Notes under the pieces: generated by a model
The model's database searches: none
What the model was told of the DNA's origin: nothing
The model's input: the letters and a program-made list of their open reading frames with translations, nothing else
Part shown: positions 33,953-42,268 of the stretch, in pieces
Layout: each line of letters starts with the position of its first letter
How positions within the stretch are numbered: the stretch's first letter is position 1
Translations under genes and position numbers: made by a program
DNA from: Lachnospiraceae bacterium
GTDB lineage: Bacteria > Bacillota > Clostridia > Lachnospirales > Lachnospiraceae
DNA: 64,000 bases
Assembly (NCBI GenBank): GCA_022791815.1
Contig: JAAVZU010000027.1
Location: 23,017-87,016 of the forward strand
Direction of reading: 5' to 3'

Positions 33953-36232
33953 CTAAAGACAAAAGTCCTTATTTCTTCCCCGACTCTCATGACAGGTAAA
34001 GTAAAGAATCTGATATTCCTTAGCAGCACTTTCCAATAAGTGCATACCTCCTTTTGTTTTGCTCTCATCCATATTTACAAAAGGGTCATCCAGAATCAAA
34101 AATGGTTTTTCCAATGGATACATAGCATCCACTAAAGCAAGTCTCATACATATTCCAAATAAATCCTGCCAGCCTTGGCTGTAATAAGTAAGGTTTCTCA
34201 ATGCACCTTTTTCCCTTTTTTTCAACTCCAGATTTGCATCAATATGAAAAGATATATCTTCTCCTGTAAGATACCTTACGTACTTTTCTACTCCCTTTTC
34301 CATAGGTGTACGATATTTTGCTCCAAAACTTTCTTTAGCCATTTGCAGGTATTCACTAGTTTTTTTCAATATATTAAGTTGTTTTTCTTTTTCTGCCTTT
34401 TCTATTTTTAAAATTTCCAGACGATTTTGATATTCTTCAATCTGCTTTTTCTGCTCCTCCATAACTTCTAATTGTTCTGTATCTTCTTGTATAGAAACAG
34501 ATAATTGTTCCACAGCTTCTATAGTCTTCTGCCATTCCATTTCCCTCTCCGTAGAAACTTCTTCCTCTTCTAATAACAAGTCCATAAAATACTCACTGGA
34601 AAATTTTTCCTTTTCCTCTGCTATTTCAGAAAAGGCACCCTCTGCCAAACGGTAACTTTCCAGATTCACTAACAATTTTTGAAGTTGTATATTGGTATTT
34701 TCCTCTTTATGCATTCCATATTTTGTAAAAAACCCTTCAATTTTTTCGGTTACAGAGTATAAAGATTTCAAAGCACTTTCCAGTCTTTTCTTTTTTGCTT
34801 GTCCTTGTCTGGCAATAAGTATCATAGACTCTATTTTTTCTAAATGTGCACTCCATTCTTTTTTTTCTGGTATTGGATACTGATTTAAGAACTTTGTAAG
34901 ATTTTTTGTATAATCCATATCCTTTTTTCTTTCTTTATTCAAAGGCTTTTCTTTCTTATTTCCTAACTCTTGTTCTTTATCTCTTCTTATACCAAGTATC
35001 AGACAAAGTATGCCAATGGCAATCAATACAATTCCTCCTATACGGGTAATCACCAGAAGCAACACACCAAGTATAATACAAATGATTCCAATATGGCAAA
35101 TTTGTTTGCATTCTTCTTCTGATAAAAATGCCACTTTTTTCTTTGTATTTGTAAAAATAGCATTTCCTTGTTCCTTATTCTCTTGATTCTTCGACTCCTT
35201 TATCCATTGTTTGCATTTTGCCAAATCTTCTTCTTTCGGATACATGTTATTCCAGTGTTCCCGAATCCACTGAAGAGTTTGCTCCTCTTCCTGACTTAAC
35301 GACACCTGATCGAGAATTATCTGATTGCGAAATTCTTCTTCTGCAAGCTCTAACACCTCACGCACTTCTTCCTCCTTGGGAATACCATTCATAAAATATC
35401 CTTCTAATTCCTCTAACTTTTCTTCTTTTTCTTTATATCTTTTACAAATGTCCTCATAATGTTCCCGCAACATCCTGCTATTTTCTTCACCTATGTTATA
35501 ATATTGTTCTTTTTCCAATTCCTGTTGTTTTGTCTGCAAAAGTTCCAATTTTTGTTCCTTTTCCAGTAATCCCTGCTCCAGTATATCCTCCCGTTCCAAA
35601 CTTCTGTTTAATTGTATGATTCCATAAGACAATTGTTCTATCTCTGCTTCTATTCCTGCAAGCTCCCCATTTTTACGGTTTGGCTGAAGTCTGTGTATCT
35701 CTTTTGCAAGAGCCTTTTGTGCCATAGTATAATTTTCTAAATCCCAAGCGTTTTCCATAGGATTCCCAAGCTTTGCATGTATGGCATCCGTTGTCTCCAT
35801 CTTGCACTGGTTTTGAACAATATAAATACTTTTTTGAAAAGAAAAACTGTCAATGCCAAATAATTCCCTGCCCACTTCTTCTGTATAATCTTCACTTCCC
35901 AATCCTGTGGATTCGTCATAAAGCCAAAATCTATCCTCTTTTTCCTTCTCTCCAAATGTTCGTTCCATCCGATATGTTTTTTTTCCTACTTGAAATACTA
36001 CATTTCCTCCATAAATTCCCCCCTGCCATGGACGATATTTTTCCCTTTCTTTTTCTAATGTGGTTCTTTTCCTTTCGTTCTCAAATTCAAAAAACATAAC
36101 TTTAAGAAAAGCTGCGAGAGTACTTTTCCCCCAACCATTCTTCTGTATCCATATATTAAGCCCATCCGAAAATTGAAAATCCTGATTACATAACTTCCCA
36201 AAATTCTCAATATGACAACTAACTAATTTCAT
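33953..36232 (-). CDS. SbcC/YhaN-like AAA ATPase
   Basis: From ATG 36232 (GGAGAGGAG upstream; overlaps the previous stop by 4 bp, which also argues against the start 39 bp further up) the protein has about 759 residues. It begins KLVSCHIENFGKL with the Walker A NGWGKSTLAAF, then long coiled coils, a central pair of membrane-like hydrophobic stretches (about 385-415), more coiled coil, and a C-terminal Walker B, FLILDDPFVNMD. This matches the YhaN type. With the phosphodiesterase encoded just upstream it forms an SbcCD-like pair that probably processes DNA ends. The membrane stretch hints at membrane attachment. Confidence 0.85.
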   Translation of the reverse strand: MKLVSCHIENFGKLCNQDFQFSDGLNIWIQKNGWGKSTLAAFLKVMFFEFENERKRTTLEKEREKYRPWQGGIYGGNVVFQVGKKTYRMERTFGEKEKEDRFWLYDESTGLGSEDYTEEVGRELFGIDSFSFQKSIYIVQNQCKMETTDAIHAKLGNPMENAWDLENYTMAQKALAKEIHRLQPNRKNGELAGIEAEIEQLSYGIIQLNRSLEREDILEQGLLEKEQKLELLQTKQQELEKEQYYNIGEENSRMLREHYEDICKRYKEKEEKLEELEGYFMNGIPKEEEVREVLELAEEEFRNQIILDQVSLSQEEEQTLQWIREHWNNMYPKEEDLAKCKQWIKESKNQENKEQGNAIFTNTKKKVAFLSEEECKQICHIGIICIILGVLLLVITRIGGIVLIAIGILCLILGIRRDKEQELGNKKEKPLNKERKKDMDYTKNLTKFLNQYPIPEKKEWSAHLEKIESMILIARQGQAKKKRLESALKSLYSVTEKIEGFFTKYGMHKEENTNIQLQKLLVNLESYRLAEGAFSEIAEEKEKFSSEYFMDLLLEEEEVSTEREMEWQKTIEAVEQLSVSIQEDTEQLEVMEEQKKQIEEYQNRLEILKIEKAEKEKQLNILKKTSEYLQMAKESFGAKYRTPMEKGVEKYVRYLTGEDISFHIDANLELKKREKGALRNLTYYSQGWQDLFGICMRLALVDAMYPLEKPFLILDDPFVNMDESKTKGGMHLLESAAKEYQILYFTCHESRGRNKDFCL

Positions 36233-37323
36233 CCTGTAAGCTCCTCTCCAGATAGTGCCATAAATCCACATTGGATAATTTCTGCTTTCTCTTCTTCTGA
36301 CAACTCTCCTTCTTGTACTATCCGAACAAATTCTCCTCGAAGAGATTCTTCTGCTATAAATTCTGCATAGTCCACTGCAAATTGTGTTTCATCTACAATT
36401 TCTATAAAATAAAAATTTTCCCCATATTCTTTTTTTAAAAACAACAAATTTTTTTCACACATTACATTAAGCCTGCCAGTAAGTTTTATCAATACACAAT
36501 CTTCTTCTTTTATTCCATTAATACTAATTGCTTCTCTAATTTTCCTGCTCATTTCCAAACTGGTCATACAATCACTAATTTCCACAGGAAGCTGGTACAT
36601 TCTTCTCTTGGCAAAGGGAATAAAGGTAGTCTCAACCTCTCCAGTATCTTCGGAAATATCAAGCAGTATAAATCCCTTCTCCCCACATTCATCAAATCCT
36701 CTTCCTTCCAAACATCCACTATAGCAATATATTCCTCTAGAATCCAGCCTTTCCTTTTCGTATGAATGGATATGTCCAAGAGCCATATAATCAATCCCCT
36801 TTCTGCGAAAACTAGAAAGGGGTAGAATATACTCACCATTTGCTATTTGATACTCTGTTACCATACCATGAAGCATTACAATATTAGTCTGCTCCTCCTG
36901 CAACCGCAACGTTTCTCCTAAAAAACCTCCATTTTCTCCTGTAAGTTCTGCTCCACTAATGGCTACTTCTCCAAGTTGGTAGGTTCTCCAGTTCTCCCCA
37001 AATAAAAATAAATTCTCAGGCAGCTGACTGCTTTGCTTTATATAGGACTTCGCATCATGATTTCCCTCCAGATAAAAAAAAGAAATCTCTGGATAACTCC
37101 GAATCAACTCCAACACAGTGTTTCTGGTAATTGCAGTTACTTGGTTACTATCAAACATATCCCCTGCAATCAATATACCAGCCACCCCAATATTTTGCCC
37201 ATATTCTACCAGTCTCTGAAAGTTATTTAATAATTCCATGTTTCGTTCCCTTGCCTGTCCCACTGTAAAATGTGTATAGAAACTGGAATCCAAGTGCAAA
37301 TCTGCACAATGTATCAATTTCAT
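36229..37323 (-). CDS. SbcD/YhaO-like metallophosphoesterase (DNA exonuclease)
   Basis: From ATG 37323 (AGGAGTG upstream) the protein has 364 residues. Motifs of calcineurin-like phosphoesterases are clear: CADLHLDS, AGDMFDSN, LEGNHDAKS, and LGHIHSYE with MLHGMV between. These bind two metal ions (Mn in SbcD/Mre11). The stop overlaps the start of the ATPase gene by 4 bp, so the two are translationally coupled and likely act as a complex on DNA ends. Confidence 0.88.
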   Translation of the reverse strand: MKLIHCADLHLDSSFYTHFTVGQARERNMELLNNFQRLVEYGQNIGVAGILIAGDMFDSNQVTAITRNTVLELIRSYPEISFFYLEGNHDAKSYIKQSSQLPENLFLFGENWRTYQLGEVAISGAELTGENGGFLGETLRLQEEQTNIVMLHGMVTEYQIANGEYILPLSSFRRKGIDYMALGHIHSYEKERLDSRGIYCYSGCLEGRGFDECGEKGFILLDISEDTGEVETTFIPFAKRRMYQLPVEISDCMTSLEMSRKIREAISINGIKEEDCVLIKLTGRLNVMCEKNLLFLKKEYGENFYFIEIVDETQFAVDYAEFIAEESLRGEFVRIVQEGELSEEEKAEIIQCGFMALSGEELTG

Positions 37324-37389
37324 AGTGTTCACTCCTACTATTACACTTTTTATTATCAGAAAATTATCTTCCATCAAAACTTTATGAAA

Positions 37390-37640
37390 AATGTTTTACA
37401 ATACCACTAATTGTATTTGCATTGTCCTTATTTTGATTCGCTATAACAGCCATTGCTTCTGTAGTTTTTTCTGTCTGTTTAGTTTTATCCAGTACATCTT
37501 GACTCTTCTCCCACCACTACTACAAATCCTCTGCCAGACTCTCCTGCTCTGGCTACCTCTATAGAAGCATTTTATGACAACAGATTTGTTTGACTTATAA
37601 TATCTAAAATTTGTGCTGCCCTTATATATTATCAGTAAAT
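37390..37640 (-). pseudogene. Remnant of a methyl-accepting chemotaxis protein
   Basis: The minus strand codes for ILDIISQTNLLS, then a TAA in place of sense, then NASIEVARAGESGRGFVVVVGEE. This is the conserved signalling tip of chemoreceptors ([29 protein letters not shown] in families). The rest is frame-shifted and lost. The fragment fills most of the 37324-37761 gap. It is related to, but not a copy of, the MCP at 8988-10331. Confidence 0.8.
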
Positions 37641-37761
37641 ATAAACTGTCTTACATGCAAGAACAACTTTTGATATTGACTTTACTACTATTTTATCATA
37701 TCCAGTATATATAGTCATGTATTTTATACTAAAGGCAAAAAGCACTATAACAACCTTATTA

Positions 37762-38199
37762 TCAATACATTTTTCGGTATTCTTCCAGTCCGATAGCCCG
37801 ATATTCATTATATGCCCAAAAAGCCTCTTCTTCCGCATCATCCAAAAGCCACATCAAGCATTCTTCTATTAGATCACTCCATAACAAAAGAGTTTCCGTC
37901 TGCTCACTGGTCAGCAGATGATTACGTCCCAACATGCCTTCTGGTGATGCCCATGCTCTGGCATAATATGTCATTCCCACAATATCCGAAACCATTCTTC
38001 TATCAATCATAGGTGCAGAAATTTCGTCTTTTAACACCTTTAAACATTCCATTACTTCTATAAAATTTTCTTCATGTAACTCCCCTCGAAAGGGTCTCAA
38101 ACTACCTAGAAAACCATTTTGCCATTTGGGATTATCTACATCCTCATTTGTTCCAGAATGATAGGATAGTAATTCTTTTGCTTCTTCTATATTCATCAT
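37762..38199 (-). CDS. Uncharacterised protein (145 aa)
   Basis: I do not recognise this protein. It is acidic and mostly helical by composition, with Trp and Glu rich parts such as LLWSDLIEECLMWLLDDAEEEAFW near the C-terminus (shown as WSDLIEECLMWLLDD). The N-terminus (IEEAKELLSYHSG) is also helical. There is no signal peptide or membrane segment. Its size, acidity and isolated position are reminiscent of small helical immunity-like proteins, but I see no toxin beside it. The start codon is ATG with a possible second ATG next to it. Confidence 0.6.
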   Translation of the reverse strand: MMNIEEAKELLSYHSGTNEDVDNPKWQNGFLGSLRPFRGELHEENFIEVMECLKVLKDEISAPMIDRRMVSDIVGMTYYARAWASPEGMLGRNHLLTSEQTETLLLWSDLIEECLMWLLDDAEEEAFWAYNEYRAIGLEEYRKMY

Positions 38200-38270
38200 T
38201 TTTCCTCATTCAATCATTTTTCTTTTAAATATAATTAAGTTCGATTTTTCTTCTCCTTCAGCCATTAAGC

Positions 38271-38306
38271 AAAAACTAAGCCTTCTACTTACGTAAAGGC
38301 TTAGTC
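38271..38306 (-). terminator. Terminator of the rsfS gene cluster
   Basis: On the minus strand ACTAAGCCTT...AAGGCTTAGT forms a perfect 10-bp stem with an 11-base loop, followed by TTTTTGC. It lies about 20 bp after the rsfS stop. Confidence 0.88.
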
Positions 38307-38327
38307 TTGTTTAAAATATAAATAATT

Positions 38328-38693
38328 TTAATTTAAGTCACTTTCTTCTAATTCTTTTCCATCTTTCCAGATTCTTTCCAAATCATAAAATAATCTGTCC
38401 TCTTTAGAAAATACATGAACAATTACATCACCATAATCCATTAGCACCCAGTTACTATTACCTACACCTTCAATCCTCTTGGGAGAAAATCCAGCTTTGT
38501 CCAATTGTTCTTCTACATTATCTACTAAAGCACTCACCTGTGTTGGGTTATTTCCATCTGCAATAATAAAATAATCTGCAAAGGTCGCAACTTCTGTAAT
38601 TTCAATTACTCTTACATCCTCCCCTTTTTTATCACATAGTGCATGATAAGCAATCTTTGCCATTTCTTTTGCTCTTTCTAATTCTTTAGACAT
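38328..38693 (-). CDS. rsfS: Ribosome silencing factor RsfS
   Basis: RsfS binds ribosomal protein L14 of the large subunit and blocks subunit joining when nutrients are scarce. The 121-residue protein shows the family pattern: DVRVIEITEVATFADYFIIADGNNPTQVSAL (here VATFADYFIIADGNN), then GFSPKRIEGVGNSNWVLMDYGDVIVHVF (here NSNWVLMDYGDVIVHVF) and YDLERIW. It is the last gene of the yhbY-nadD-yqeK-rsfS block, in the order found in many Firmicutes. Confidence 0.95.
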   Translation of the reverse strand: MSKELERAKEMAKIAYHALCDKKGEDVRVIEITEVATFADYFIIADGNNPTQVSALVDNVEEQLDKAGFSPKRIEGVGNSNWVLMDYGDVIVHVFSKEDRLFYDLERIWKDGKELEESDLN

Positions 38694-38716
38694 GATTTAT
38701 TCTCCTCCTTACATTT

Positions 38717-38850
38717 GTAACAGTTCAGCCGGGGGCTGTCCTATTACGGAATTGGGCAAGCTTCGCATATAAATTGCCCAATTCCTTTCCTGTTTTAGTC
38801 CTTTATACGGTCTGCACAGCAGAGTGTGCAGACCTACCTAAACTGTTACT
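38717..38850. repeat. Long family 1 repeat unit (about 134 bp) between yqeK and rsfS
   Basis: It has inverted ends GTAACAGTTCAG and CTAAACTGTTAC. Inside are two hairpins: GAATTGGGCAA...TTGCCCAATTC and GGTCTGCACA-GCAGAG-TGTGCAGACC. A unit with inverted ends and internal structure but no coding frame resembles a MITE. The segment GTGTGCAGACCTACCT recurs near the end of the unit at 56116-56190. Confidence 0.7.
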
Positions 38851-39427
38851 TACATTTTTCTTTATAATATAAATATGCTTTTTTTGTTGTAGGGTCAATT
38901 TTTCCTTCCCCTTTTGTTTTCTTCAAATACAAAAGAGTATTTTCTAAAATACAATATGTTGCCTTATCTAAATCTTCAAATGCCAATTTCCTGCATTCCT
39001 CTAACCCTGGAATTTCTCTACGGTTAGGCTCAATGTAATCAGCAATAAAAATAATCTGTTCCAAAGGTGTCATACCAGCTCTGCCTGTCGTATGATAACA
39101 AATTCCAGACAATACCTCTTGTTCCTCAATTTCATATTTTTCTTGTGCCAGATATGCACCAACTTTCGCATGGAGCAAGTATGGTACACCCTGTTCGGCA
39201 TCTGAAATTTCAATTTGTTTTTCACGACAAATATCTAATAATTCATCATCAGAAAATCCTTTTGCACAGTCATGAAGAATACCCGCAATTTGTGCATGTA
39301 TCGTATTCTGTCCATAACACATTGCCAATGCTGCTGCTGTATAACGTACCCCTTGCGTATGGATAAAACGACTCTCTTTTAATACAGATTGTAATTCTTT
39401 TTCCAATTCCAATAACCTTTTATTCAC
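38846..39427 (-). CDS. yqeK: HD-domain hydrolase YqeK (diadenosine tetraphosphatase type)
   Basis: This HD-domain protein has the metal motifs IAGILHDCAKGFSDDEL and HAKVGAYLAQ, then ICYHTTGRAGMTPLEQIIFIADYIEPNR (here TTGRAGMTPLEQIIFIADYI). It matches YqeK proteins that cleave Ap4A symmetrically. I prefer the GTG at 39427 (193 residues) with AGAGAGG upstream; TTG 39457 would add ten residues with no clear site. The gene order nadD-yqeK-rsfS supports the assignment. Confidence 0.9.
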   Translation of the reverse strand: MNKRLLELEKELQSVLKESRFIHTQGVRYTAAALAMCYGQNTIHAQIAGILHDCAKGFSDDELLDICREKQIEISDAEQGVPYLLHAKVGAYLAQEKYEIEEQEVLSGICYHTTGRAGMTPLEQIIFIADYIEPNRREIPGLEECRKLAFEDLDKATYCILENTLLYLKKTKGEGKIDPTTKKAYLYYKEKCK

Positions 39428-39526
39428 TTCACCAGACCTCTCTTCTATATGCAACAATTTTAAGTAATTAATATGTCTTTACAAAAATCACATTAATATG
39501 CCATTCATACAAGTGCTGCTTAACTC

Positions 39527-40129
39527 CTACCTATATAGATTGTGACTGTAAATATACTCTTCTACCATCTTTGGTACATAGTAATTTATAAATTTACCTT
39601 CCATCACACGCTTTCTAATATTACTTGAGGAAATCTCTATATTAGGGAAATTCAAAAATTCAATTTTTGCCTGATATTGTTTTTCCAGTTTATCCTTATG
39701 TTTCTTCAATTCTTCTTCTTGATGTCCATCCCTTGTTGCAACAAGAAAACTTGTCTGACCAAAAAGAATCTTTGGATTATGCCAGCTCTCTAATGCAAAA
39801 AAAGAATCTGCCCCAATAATAAAATAAAAGGTATCCATAGGATATCTTTTATTTAACTCACTCATTGTATCTATGGTATAGGTTGTACCTTTTCTTTCAA
39901 ACTCCAATGAAGAAAATGAGAAATGGGGATTATCCTCAATAGCAAGCAATATCATCTCTCTTCTGTCAATATTCGATAATATATGTTGGCTTTTATGGGG
40001 AGGTCTTGCAGAAGGCAAAAAAATTACTTCATCCAAAGAAAATTCTTCATAAGCATGTTCCGCCAACATTAAATGTCCTATATGTATAGGATTAAAGGTT
40101 CCTCCCATAATTCCAATTTTTCTGCCCAT
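39527..40129 (-). CDS. nadD: Nicotinate-nucleotide adenylyltransferase
   Basis: NadD makes deamido-NAD from nicotinate mononucleotide and ATP. From ATG 40129 (GGAGG 6-7 bp upstream; the frame is open further up but has no site) the protein has 200 residues. It begins MGRKIGIMGGTFNPIHIGH with the nucleotidyltransferase GxFxPxHxGH motif and ends with EISSSNIRKRVMEG, the second signature. FYFIIGADSFFALESWHN is also typical. The length is standard. Confidence 0.94.
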   Translation of the reverse strand: MGRKIGIMGGTFNPIHIGHLMLAEHAYEEFSLDEVIFLPSARPPHKSQHILSNIDRREMILLAIEDNPHFSFSSLEFERKGTTYTIDTMSELNKRYPMDTFYFIIGADSFFALESWHNPKILFGQTSFLVATRDGHQEEELKKHKDKLEKQYQAKIEFLNFPNIEISSSNIRKRVMEGKFINYYVPKMVEEYIYSHNLYR

Positions 40130-40163
40130 TTCCATCCTCCATAATTTTATTTTCACCTTTAAA

Positions 40164-40475
40164 TTATTCTTTCTTTGCTTTTGGCAGCTCAATTCTATTC
40201 TTTTTCTTTGGATCTTTGAATGGTGCATAAAGAACTATTTTTTTACCAATTACCTGAACCACCTCAGAGCGTGTTCTTTCTGCAACTATTTGAGCAATTT
40301 CTCTTGGGTCATCTGCACAGTTTTTTAATACACTCACTTTTACTAATTCTCTAGCATCCAATGCCTCTCTAATACCTGCTACAATTTCTGTAGTAAGGCT
40401 GCCTTTTCCTATCTGGTATATAGGTTCGATATTCATTGCAAGGGATTTTAAATATGCTCTTTGCTTGCTTGTCAT
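40164..40475 (-). CDS. yhbY: YhbY-type RNA-binding protein (CRM domain)
   Basis: The 103-residue protein has the CRM-domain pattern: KQRAYLKSLAMNIEPIYQIGKGSLT, then a GxxG loop and ELVKVSVLKNC, then VVQVIGKKIVLYAP. YhbY binds the precursor of the large ribosomal subunit. It precedes nadD with a gap of 34 bp from nadD's chosen start. obgE, often the preceding gene, is not here. A basic C-terminal tail follows. Confidence 0.93.
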   Translation of the reverse strand: MTSKQRAYLKSLAMNIEPIYQIGKGSLTTEIVAGIREALDARELVKVSVLKNCADDPREIAQIVAERTRSEVVQVIGKKIVLYAPFKDPKKKNRIELPKAKKE

Positions 40476-40498
40476 TTGTTTTCCTCCTTAATCTGTTT

Positions 40499-40563
40499 GT
40501 TCAGAACATGAACAGTTATGTTTAAACCCATTTTTATTTGCCTTTGGCGAATAGGCTTAAACA
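40499..40563. repeat. Dispersed inverted repeat, family 1 (composite form)
   Basis: GTTCAGAACATGAACAGTTA is followed by the GTTTAAACCC...GGCTTAAAC hairpin with the inner GCCTTTGGC. Parts of the hairpin match the copy at 23340-23412 nearly letter for letter (TATTTGCCTTTGGCGA). It lies between the glycosyltransferase gene and yhbY. Confidence 0.65.
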
Positions 40564-40589
40564 CAACAAAATTTACTCTTTCTAAATTA

Positions 40590-41849
40590 TCACTGACTTT
40601 CATGAATTTCTTTTCTGGTAACCACAACCGTATGATGAATTTGTTTCCATTCTGGTGTATAAAATAATGCAACAAAAGAAATAGGTATATAAGTAAACAT
40701 AAATATTGGAAATAAGAACAAATAAAATATTGATTTGTACCATTTACAGTGTACCCTTTTCCTTTCAGATAACAAGGTAACTCCACCAAGTAACAAAAAC
40801 GTTAAATAGGAAGACAGCAATGTCCCTCCAATTGATTTCAAACACAATATAATAGCTAATTTCAAATGAAATACCCCAAAACACATAGAAATTACACTAA
40901 TAATCAAGGTCAGGATACTAAGCCCTATTCCAGGAACTAATGTAATAAACATATCATAACAAGAAAAATCTTTCTTTTTAATGCATCTTGAAACCAATTG
41001 TTTTCCATAGTTATAAAATACTTGGTAAAATCCTCTGGACCAACGCATTCTCTGATGCCAAGATGCTTCCATATCTTCTGGCTGTTCATCATAGAATATA
41101 GCATCTCCACAATATCCAATTTTTTCCCCATGAATCATGTTATCCACAGAAAATTCAATATCCTCTGTGAGCAAATGATGTTTCCAGCCACGGTTCTCTT
41201 TAATAATCTCACTAGAAACCAAGAAACCTGTACCAGAAACTGCACAGCTTACTCCCAGAATCATTCTGGCATTATTAATAAACTTTGCTTCTCTAAGAAA
41301 CCATATTCCATAACTAAAGCTAATCCAATTAGCTGCAAAATTCTTAGAATTCCGATAACTGGTTACAATACGATATCCATTATCAAACACATGATTCATC
41401 TGTTCAATATAGTCTTCTTCTAAAATATTATCGGCATCTATAATAAAATATCCATCATAATAATCTAAACCCATTTCTTTGTCAATCTGTTTAAATCCAT
41501 AATCCAGCGCATAACCTTTCCCAATTTTTTCCAAATGAAATCTTTCATATACAATTGCTCCTGCACGTCTTGCCACCTGTGCAGTATCATCTGTACAATT
41601 ATCTGCAATTACAATTGTATCTACTAAATCTGAGTCATAACTTTGGGATTGTATACTGGCAATAAGATTCTTTATTACCATTCTTTCATTCCTTGCAGAA
41701 ATGACTACTGCATAACGATGTTTCTTCTTTGCAATAAGTTTCTTAGGTTTTGCAATCAATCCCACAAGAACATATATAAATTGATATGAAAAACAAACCA
41801 TAATAATAATTCCAATAAGCTTTGTTAATATCTGAAGTATTAGTTCCAT
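40590..41849 (-). CDS. Membrane family 2 glycosyltransferase (processive type)
   Basis: This 419-residue protein has an N-terminal membrane helix, a GT2 domain with VVISARNERMVIKNL, IVIADNCTDDTA, DADN as DxD, and TEDIEF. Then comes the acceptor-site motif QRMRWSRG (the Q/RxxRW type) and four or so C-terminal membrane helices. This is the layout of BcsA/NodC-like processive synthases, though many Firmicute members have unknown products. The gene has its own start with no partner in the same direction, and the Wzy-like gene is divergent from it across a 419-bp gap. Confidence 0.88.
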   Translation of the reverse strand: MELILQILTKLIGIIIMVCFSYQFIYVLVGLIAKPKKLIAKKKHRYAVVISARNERMVIKNLIASIQSQSYDSDLVDTIVIADNCTDDTAQVARRAGAIVYERFHLEKIGKGYALDYGFKQIDKEMGLDYYDGYFIIDADNILEEDYIEQMNHVFDNGYRIVTSYRNSKNFAANWISFSYGIWFLREAKFINNARMILGVSCAVSGTGFLVSSEIIKENRGWKHHLLTEDIEFSVDNMIHGEKIGYCGDAIFYDEQPEDMEASWHQRMRWSRGFYQVFYNYGKQLVSRCIKKKDFSCYDMFITLVPGIGLSILTLIISVISMCFGVFHLKLAIILCLKSIGGTLLSSYLTFLLLGGVTLLSERKRVHCKWYKSIFYLFLFPIFMFTYIPISFVALFYTPEWKQIHHTVVVTRKEIHESQ

Positions 41850-42268
41850 TCCTATTCTCCTAACTTAAAAATAATAGACCTTTATATTACTTTTTAAATT
41901 TCACCTTCTTTACTTGCCTAGATAAATTTTACACGTTTGCACTTATCAATGCAACAAAGAAATTCTTACATTTTTCTTTATAAATTCTTACATTTTAAAT
42001 TTTGTTATAATTTTTTTATTTTTTCTACATATCGTTCTATGTTTTTGTAAAAATTCTCTCTATTTTCGTGCTTTTTACTATAATTTTAAGATCATGCTAA
42101 TTTATTTTCGTAATAATGCGAAACCCTTCTTTTTATTCTATATTTACTTTCAATGCATAAGTGTATCACAAAAAACTAAAAGTCCGTAAAAATATACATA
42201 GAAATGTTGAATTTAAAATAAAAATAATGTATAATCCAAAAGCAGTTGAATAGGAGGAAGGAAAGATT
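41850..42268. other. Gene-free divergent region between the glycosyltransferase and the Wzy-like gene
   Basis: Very AT-rich, no open frame or hairpin of note. It contains a good plus-strand promoter (listed separately). A minus-strand promoter for the glycosyltransferase is expected near 41890-41950 but I see no consensus pair there. Confidence 0.5.
42207..42235 (+). promoter_or_regulatory. Sigma-A type promoter of the Wzy-like gene
   Basis: TTGAAT (42207-42212) and a perfect TATAAT (42230-42235) are 17 bp apart. AGGAGGAAGG follows about 15 bp before ATG 42269. Confidence 0.8.

Noticed and set aside
40472..40789. Minus-strand frame of 105 codons across the end of the glycosyltransferase and the repeat
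   Set aside because: It lies in another phase of the glycosyltransferase coding DNA and continues into repeat DNA; no family match.
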